From: Deltaproteobacteria bacterium | Lineage (GTDB): Bacteria > Desulfobacterota > Desulfobulbia > Desulfobulbales > SURF-16 | Reading direction: 5' to 3' | DNA: 26,088 bases | NCBI GenBank assembly: GCA_029939635.1 | Contig: JAOZSN010000005.1 | Location: 10,885-36,972, forward strand | Part shown: positions 22,974-26,088 of the stretch, one piece after another | Layout: each line of letters begins with the position of its first letter | How positions within the stretch are numbered: position 1 is the stretch's first letter | Made by a program: the position numbers and the translations under genes | The notes under the pieces: generated by a model | Database searches by the model: none | Seen by the model: the letters and a program-made list of their open reading frames with translations, nothing else | What the model was told of the DNA's origin: nothing

Positions 22974-25181
22974 TCAACCCAAAAGCACCTTGCCAATCTG
23001 AAAAATCATCGTCGACAGACTAAAGGCAAAGACGGTATTAAAAATCATAGAAAATGCACCCCAGCGCCATGAACCTGCCTCCCTAACGATACAGGCCACG
23101 GTGACAAAACAAGGGGCATAAAACATAACAAAAATAATCAAGGACAAGGCCCGCACTGGCCCCCAGTCTGGTTCTGCGGCAAGGGTAGCAGAAAGAGAAG
23201 CGACATCGTCACTTTCAACCCCACCCAGAGAATAGGACGTACCCAGCGTTGAGATTATCACCTCTTTTGCTGCAAAGCCTCCCAGCAAGGCAATATTAAT
23301 CCGCCAATCAAACCCGGCCAGACTACTCACCTTTTCTATGGCCATGCCTATCTTACCAGCCACAGAGTAGCGTAGCGCCGCCTCGGCTTCAACTGCATCG
23401 ACAAGGAGCAATTCTTCCTGCCAGGCTTCGTCTGCCAGTGGCTGCCCTTCAGCTAACTCTTCTGAACCATTTTTGCCATTCCCATGGGCCAATATCTGCT
23501 GCCGTTGCTGCTGAAATGATTCCTGCTGATCTTGAGGCAAACCTGGAAAAGTCATCATTGCCCAGATCAAAATCGAAATAGCCAGGATTACTGTTCCAGC
23601 CTTCTTGATGTACTGCCAGGTCCGTTCCCAGGTATGAATAAGCAGGCCCTGGAAGGTAGGAAAGCGGTAGGGCGGCAATTCAAGAACAAAGGGAGTTGCA
23701 GTTCCCCGCAGCAGGGTTGATCGTAAAAATTTTGCCACCAACAGAGCCATAACCCAGGCCAGCACAGTAAAAAAGAACATATACATAGCATTATGCTGAG
23801 AAAAAAAAGTCCCTATGAGCAAGGCCATTACCGGCAATTTCGCACCACAATTCATAAAGGGCACGGTGAGGATAGTGGCAAGACGCTCCTTACGCGAACG
23901 TAAGGTGCGTGTCGCCATTACCCCAGGCACCGCGCAGCCACCGGCAATTCCACCAGAAACAATATAGGCCATCACCGAACTGCCATGCAGCCCAAAGACA
24001 TGAAAGATGCGATCCATCATAAAGGCGACCCGGGCCAGATAGCCAGAATCTTCTAACAGGGAAATACCAAAGAACATGAACATAATAATGGGCACAAAAC
24101 CAAGAACACCACCAATACCATCGATTACCCCGGCTGTGATCATGGATTTAAAATAGCCATCAGGCAACAACGTGCTTGCCATGCCGTTCAGCCAGCCGAA
24201 GAAAGACTCACACCAGGCAACAGGCAGTTCACTGTAGGTGAAGGTGAATTGATAAAGGCCAAAAAGAATCAACATCATAGCAATGGGCCCGGCAAAACGA
24301 TTGGTGAGCACCTTGTCTATCTTATCAGATGTATAGAGACGGTTCTGGTCATAGGTGCGGTGCACCACATTTTGCCGCAGAATTGATTTTATATAGCCGT
24401 AGCGATGATCAGCGATCATGGCATCGGGTTCTGCGCCCAGAGTTTGACTTAAATGACTGCCAACCTCTGCCACCTTCTCCTGCAATAATGTTGAAACCGA
24501 GGCATCTGCCCCATCACCCTGCCTCAGGTGCTGCTCGTCTTCCTCTACATATTTTATGGCAGTCCAGCGGGCCGGATACAGCTCTGTCAAAAAGGCCTCA
24601 TTATTAATAACTTGTTCAATCTCAAGCATGACCGCATCAAGATCATCACCATAGGAGATATGGGTTGGCTGCCATTTTTGACTGGCGCTGCCCAAGGCAA
24701 AGGCTGCATCCATCATCTCCTTTACCCCTTTTCCAGAACGAGCAACAATGGGACAGACCGGCACACCAATCAGCTCACTGAGCTTCTTATGATTAATATC
24801 AATTCCCCTGTCATGGGCCACATCAATCATATTGAGGGCAATAACCATGGGCACCCCCATCTCAAGGAACTGACAGGAGAGATATAGGTTACGCTCCAGA
24901 TTTGCAGCATCAACGATATTAACAATTACACCAGGTCGCTCCTGAACAAGGTAATCCCGGGCCACCACCTCCTCCTCTGAATAGGGAGAGAGGGAGTAAA
25001 TCCCAGGCAAATCAACAATACGACAGTCGTGCCCATCAACACGACAACGTCCCTCTTTATAGTCTACAGTGACACCAGGGTAATTGCCAACATGTTGGCG
25101 TGAGCCCGTGATATGATTAAAAAGAGTGGTCTTACCCGCATTAGGGTTGCCAGCCAGGGCAATGGTAATAGGAGAACTCAT
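22974..25181 (-). CDS. feoB: ferrous iron transporter FeoB
   Basis: FeoB moves Fe(II) across the cytoplasmic membrane, using an N-terminal GTPase domain. G motifs are intact: GNPNAGKT (11-18), the switch Thr in GVTVD (about 38), DLPG (57-60) and NMID (117-120). The membrane part has the two gate motifs, each with a cysteine: GGCAVPGV and NCGAKLPV. A polar, glutamine-rich loop (about residues 555-600) separates C-terminal helices. The 735-residue length is normal. The ATG overlaps the feoA stop by four bases (ATGA), so the two are translationally coupled. Confidence 0.97.
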   Translation of the reverse strand: MSSPITIALAGNPNAGKTTLFNHITGSRQHVGNYPGVTVDYKEGRCRVDGHDCRIVDLPGIYSLSPYSEEEVVARDYLVQERPGVIVNIVDAANLERNLYLSCQFLEMGVPMVIALNMIDVAHDRGIDINHKKLSELIGVPVCPIVARSGKGVKEMMDAAFALGSASQKWQPTHISYGDDLDAVMLEIEQVINNEAFLTELYPARWTAIKYVEEDEQHLRQGDGADASVSTLLQEKVAEVGSHLSQTLGAEPDAMIADHRYGYIKSILRQNVVHRTYDQNRLYTSDKIDKVLTNRFAGPIAMMLILFGLYQFTFTYSELPVAWCESFFGWLNGMASTLLPDGYFKSMITAGVIDGIGGVLGFVPIIMFMFFGISLLEDSGYLARVAFMMDRIFHVFGLHGSSVMAYIVSGGIAGGCAVPGVMATRTLRSRKERLATILTVPFMNCGAKLPVMALLIGTFFSQHNAMYMFFFTVLAWVMALLVAKFLRSTLLRGTATPFVLELPPYRFPTFQGLLIHTWERTWQYIKKAGTVILAISILIWAMMTFPGLPQDQQESFQQQRQQILAHGNGKNGSEELAEGQPLADEAWQEELLLVDAVEAEAALRYSVAGKIGMAIEKVSSLAGFDWRINIALLGGFAAKEVIISTLGTSYSLGGVESDDVASLSATLAAEPDWGPVRALSLIIFVMFYAPCFVTVACIVREAGSWRWGAFSMIFNTVFAFSLSTMIFQIGKVLLG

Positions 25182-25417
25182 GACTCTTCCACCTCAACGA
25201 CGATATGATCCGCCTCATTATTGCGCAGGGTAAGGGTTCCACCCATGATACGCAGGGCAACAGGATCATAAAGGGGTGCTCGACCCTGCACAATAATCTT
25301 TGTGCCAGGAACCAGCCCCATTTCACGAACACGCTGACCAAGCTCACCACCCACCTTGACCTGGGCAATGATACCAGATTGATTTTTGTGCATATTTCTA
25401 AGTAATATTTTCGCCAT
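25178..25417 (-). CDS. feoA: ferrous iron transport protein FeoA
   Basis: Small SH3-like cytoplasmic protein (79 residues) needed for FeoB activity. The family core is present: VGGELGQRVREMGLVPGTKI, then DPVALRIMGG and a C-terminal beta strand with RNNEADHIVV. AGGGA lies seven bases before the ATG. It sits between the Cys-rich small protein and feoB, in a three-gene unit. Confidence 0.95.
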   Translation of the reverse strand: MAKILLRNMHKNQSGIIAQVKVGGELGQRVREMGLVPGTKIIVQGRAPLYDPVALRIMGGTLTLRNNEADHIVVEVEES

Positions 25418-25431
25418 ATCGTATCCCTAAT

Positions 25432-25599
25432 CTATTTCTGCTGACTGTCATCATACCTGCTCGACGATGAACGAGTACCAGAACAATCACAACTGCCTGT
25501 ACAACCATCACAACCTGATTTTTCACCAAACAATCGGCGCACCACAAAAATCAGACAGCCCACAACAACCAATAAAGTTAAGCCTGTATCAATAGTCAT
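25432..25599 (-). CDS. FeoB-associated Cys-rich membrane protein
   Basis: The 55-residue protein has one N-terminal membrane helix (about 5-23) with a cysteine at 15, then a basic RR, and a cytoplasmic or periplasmic tail with CDGC...CDC (Cys 30, 33, 37, 39) and a Ser-rich end. This is the pattern of the FeoB-associated Cys-rich membrane protein family, found beside feoAB in many anaerobes; it is thought to help FeoB, perhaps as a FeoC replacement. The ATG at 25599 has AAAGGAGG five bases upstream, stronger than the earlier in-frame start at 25617. It ends 14 bases before feoA. Confidence 0.88.
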   Translation of the reverse strand: MTIDTGLTLLVVVGCLIFVVRRLFGEKSGCDGCTGSCDCSGTRSSSSRYDDSQQK

Positions 25600-25694
25600 A
25601 ATTGCCTCCTTTACCACTCTTCACGGTGGCGTAGCAGAGGAGAAGATAACGATGCTGCTGGCAAATTGCAACCTATTTTATTGGACACCCATCA

Positions 25695-25713
25695 TTTCTT
25701 AAGGCTTGCCTAA
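25695..25713 (-). promoter_or_regulatory. DtxR/IdeR-like box upstream of the feo operon
   Basis: On the minus strand TTAGGCAAGCCTTAAGAAA matches the 19-bp IdeR/DtxR consensus at about 14 positions by my count. It lies about 100 bases before the start of the first feo gene. Iron-dependent repressors of this family control iron uptake in many bacteria. No Fur-like 19-mer was evident. A chance match is possible. Confidence 0.35.
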
Positions 25714-25726
25714 CTTGCTGTCTTTT

Positions 25727-25750
25727 TTTAACCATCTCAACATGGTTAAA
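25727..25750. promoter_or_regulatory. perfect 9-bp inverted repeat, possible operator
   Basis: TTTAACCAT (25727-25735), six bases, ATGGTTAAA (25742-25750): a perfect 9-bp inverted repeat upstream of the feo genes. There is no T-run placed to make it a terminator in either direction, so an operator for a dimeric regulator is the better reading. The regulator is unknown. Confidence 0.45.
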
Positions 25751-25941
25751 GCGTGAAAAATAAACCAAAAAATCGTTTTTTAATCTAAACAGGAAGAAAA
25801 GGTGGAGTAAATTGAAGAAGGCCGCTGACAAAGGCGCTTTATGGCTTAAATTTGATAGTGCCTGGCATTACCGGTTATCAACAAGGAAAAGCCAAGCTTA
25901 CCATGATAGGACATAATAACTTAGCACCTCTTCTCTAGAAA

Positions 25942-26031
25942 TTAATTGGACCGCAACGCCTTCTTAATTTTTCTGGCCAGCATTAGCGTATCAACAGGCT
26001 TTTTAATATCTAAACTAAAGTTTCCTGAAAA
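25942..26031 (-). pseudogene. remnant resembling the C-terminus of a receiver domain
   Basis: The minus strand encodes LDIKKPVDTLMLARKIKKAL and a few more residues before a TAA. The K-P pair and following amphipathic helix are typical of the last strand and helix of a response-regulator receiver. A TAA stop lies in frame just upstream (26032-26034), so the preceding domain is broken or absent here. It could be a decayed gene, or a chance match. The flanking sequence ends too soon to decide. Confidence 0.3.
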
Positions 26032-26088
26032 TTATTGGTAACGTAGAAAAAGAGAGACCTGTGGCATAAAGTAGTACAAAAATGCCCT

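Larger units (their letters stand above)
25600..26088. other. feo upstream region and noncoding right edge
   Basis: These 489 bp hold the presumed feo control region (25600-25760) and otherwise no gene I can support. Possible -35/-10 pairs on the minus strand are weak (TTGCAA and TATCTT, 17 bp apart, near 25645-25672). From 25760 to the edge I see only the receiver-like remnant at 25942-26031 and a short TTG frame at 25812-25916 that I do not accept. Confidence 0.5.

Noticed and set aside
25812..25916. A 34-codon TTG-started frame on the plus strand with GGTGGAG upstream
   Set aside because: Too short, with no recognisable protein character. The upstream purine-rich stretch alone is weak evidence.
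1..26088. CRISPR array, tRNA or rRNA genes
   Set aside because: No regularly spaced direct repeats with unique spacers, and no tRNA cloverleaf or rRNA sequence was recognised on reading either strand of the spacers.

Overview
The window reads as a chromosomal segment of a Gram-negative anaerobe, most likely a Desulfobulbales-type (Desulfobacterota) sulfate reducer close to Desulfotalea. This placement is an inference from gene content (selA for selenocysteine, feoAB with a Cys-rich FeoB partner, PilZ and degenerate GGDEF proteins, the mraZ-to-murC order) and from the protein flavour. No rRNA or other taxonomic marker is present. Nearly everything up to 18.2 kb is on the minus strand.

Region 1 (1-11141, minus strand) is a dcw cell-wall and division operon. 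It is transcribed from a sigma70-like promoter at 11112-11141, just ahead of three 10-bp-spaced candidate MraZ boxes. The order is mraZ, rsmH, ftsL-like, ftsI-like, murE, murF, mraY, murD, murG, murC (cut by the window edge). Two features are unusual. ftsW is absent from its usual place between murD and murG. The FtsI homologue keeps its membrane anchor, PBP dimerisation fold and PASTA domain but has lost all three transpeptidase motifs, so it looks like a pseudo-enzyme. Each of the three larger gaps in the operon (murG/murC, murF/mraY, ftsL/ftsI) contains arrays of degenerate 7-bp repeats. The murF/mraY gap also carries a 143-bp MITE-like palindromic element with a 6-bp target duplication. 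Removing it restores a 56-bp palindrome made of eight heptamers.

Region 2 (11142-18177, minus strand) starts with about 490 bp of noncoding DNA holding a REP-like palindrome. It is followed by an apparent transcription unit read from high to low coordinates: selA, a protein with tandem degenerate GGDEF domains plus TPRs, a LOG-family nucleotide hydrolase and a PilZ protein. A compact SF2 helicase lies upstream of selA.

Region 3 (18240-22957) is a mixed-strand accessory stretch. It holds two small hypothetical genes, a Cache-HAMP-PAS membrane sensor that stops with no output domain, yqeY with a strong bidirectional terminator, a NifX-like small protein, and a receiver-Hpt phosphorelay protein preceded by C/G homopolymer tracts.

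Region 4 (22974-26088, minus strand) is a ferrous iron uptake operon: a FeoB-associated Cys-rich membrane protein, feoA and feoB. Upstream lie a perfect 9-bp inverted repeat and a DtxR/IdeR-like box. Beyond that, the right edge holds mostly noncoding DNA and a short remnant resembling the end of a receiver domain.
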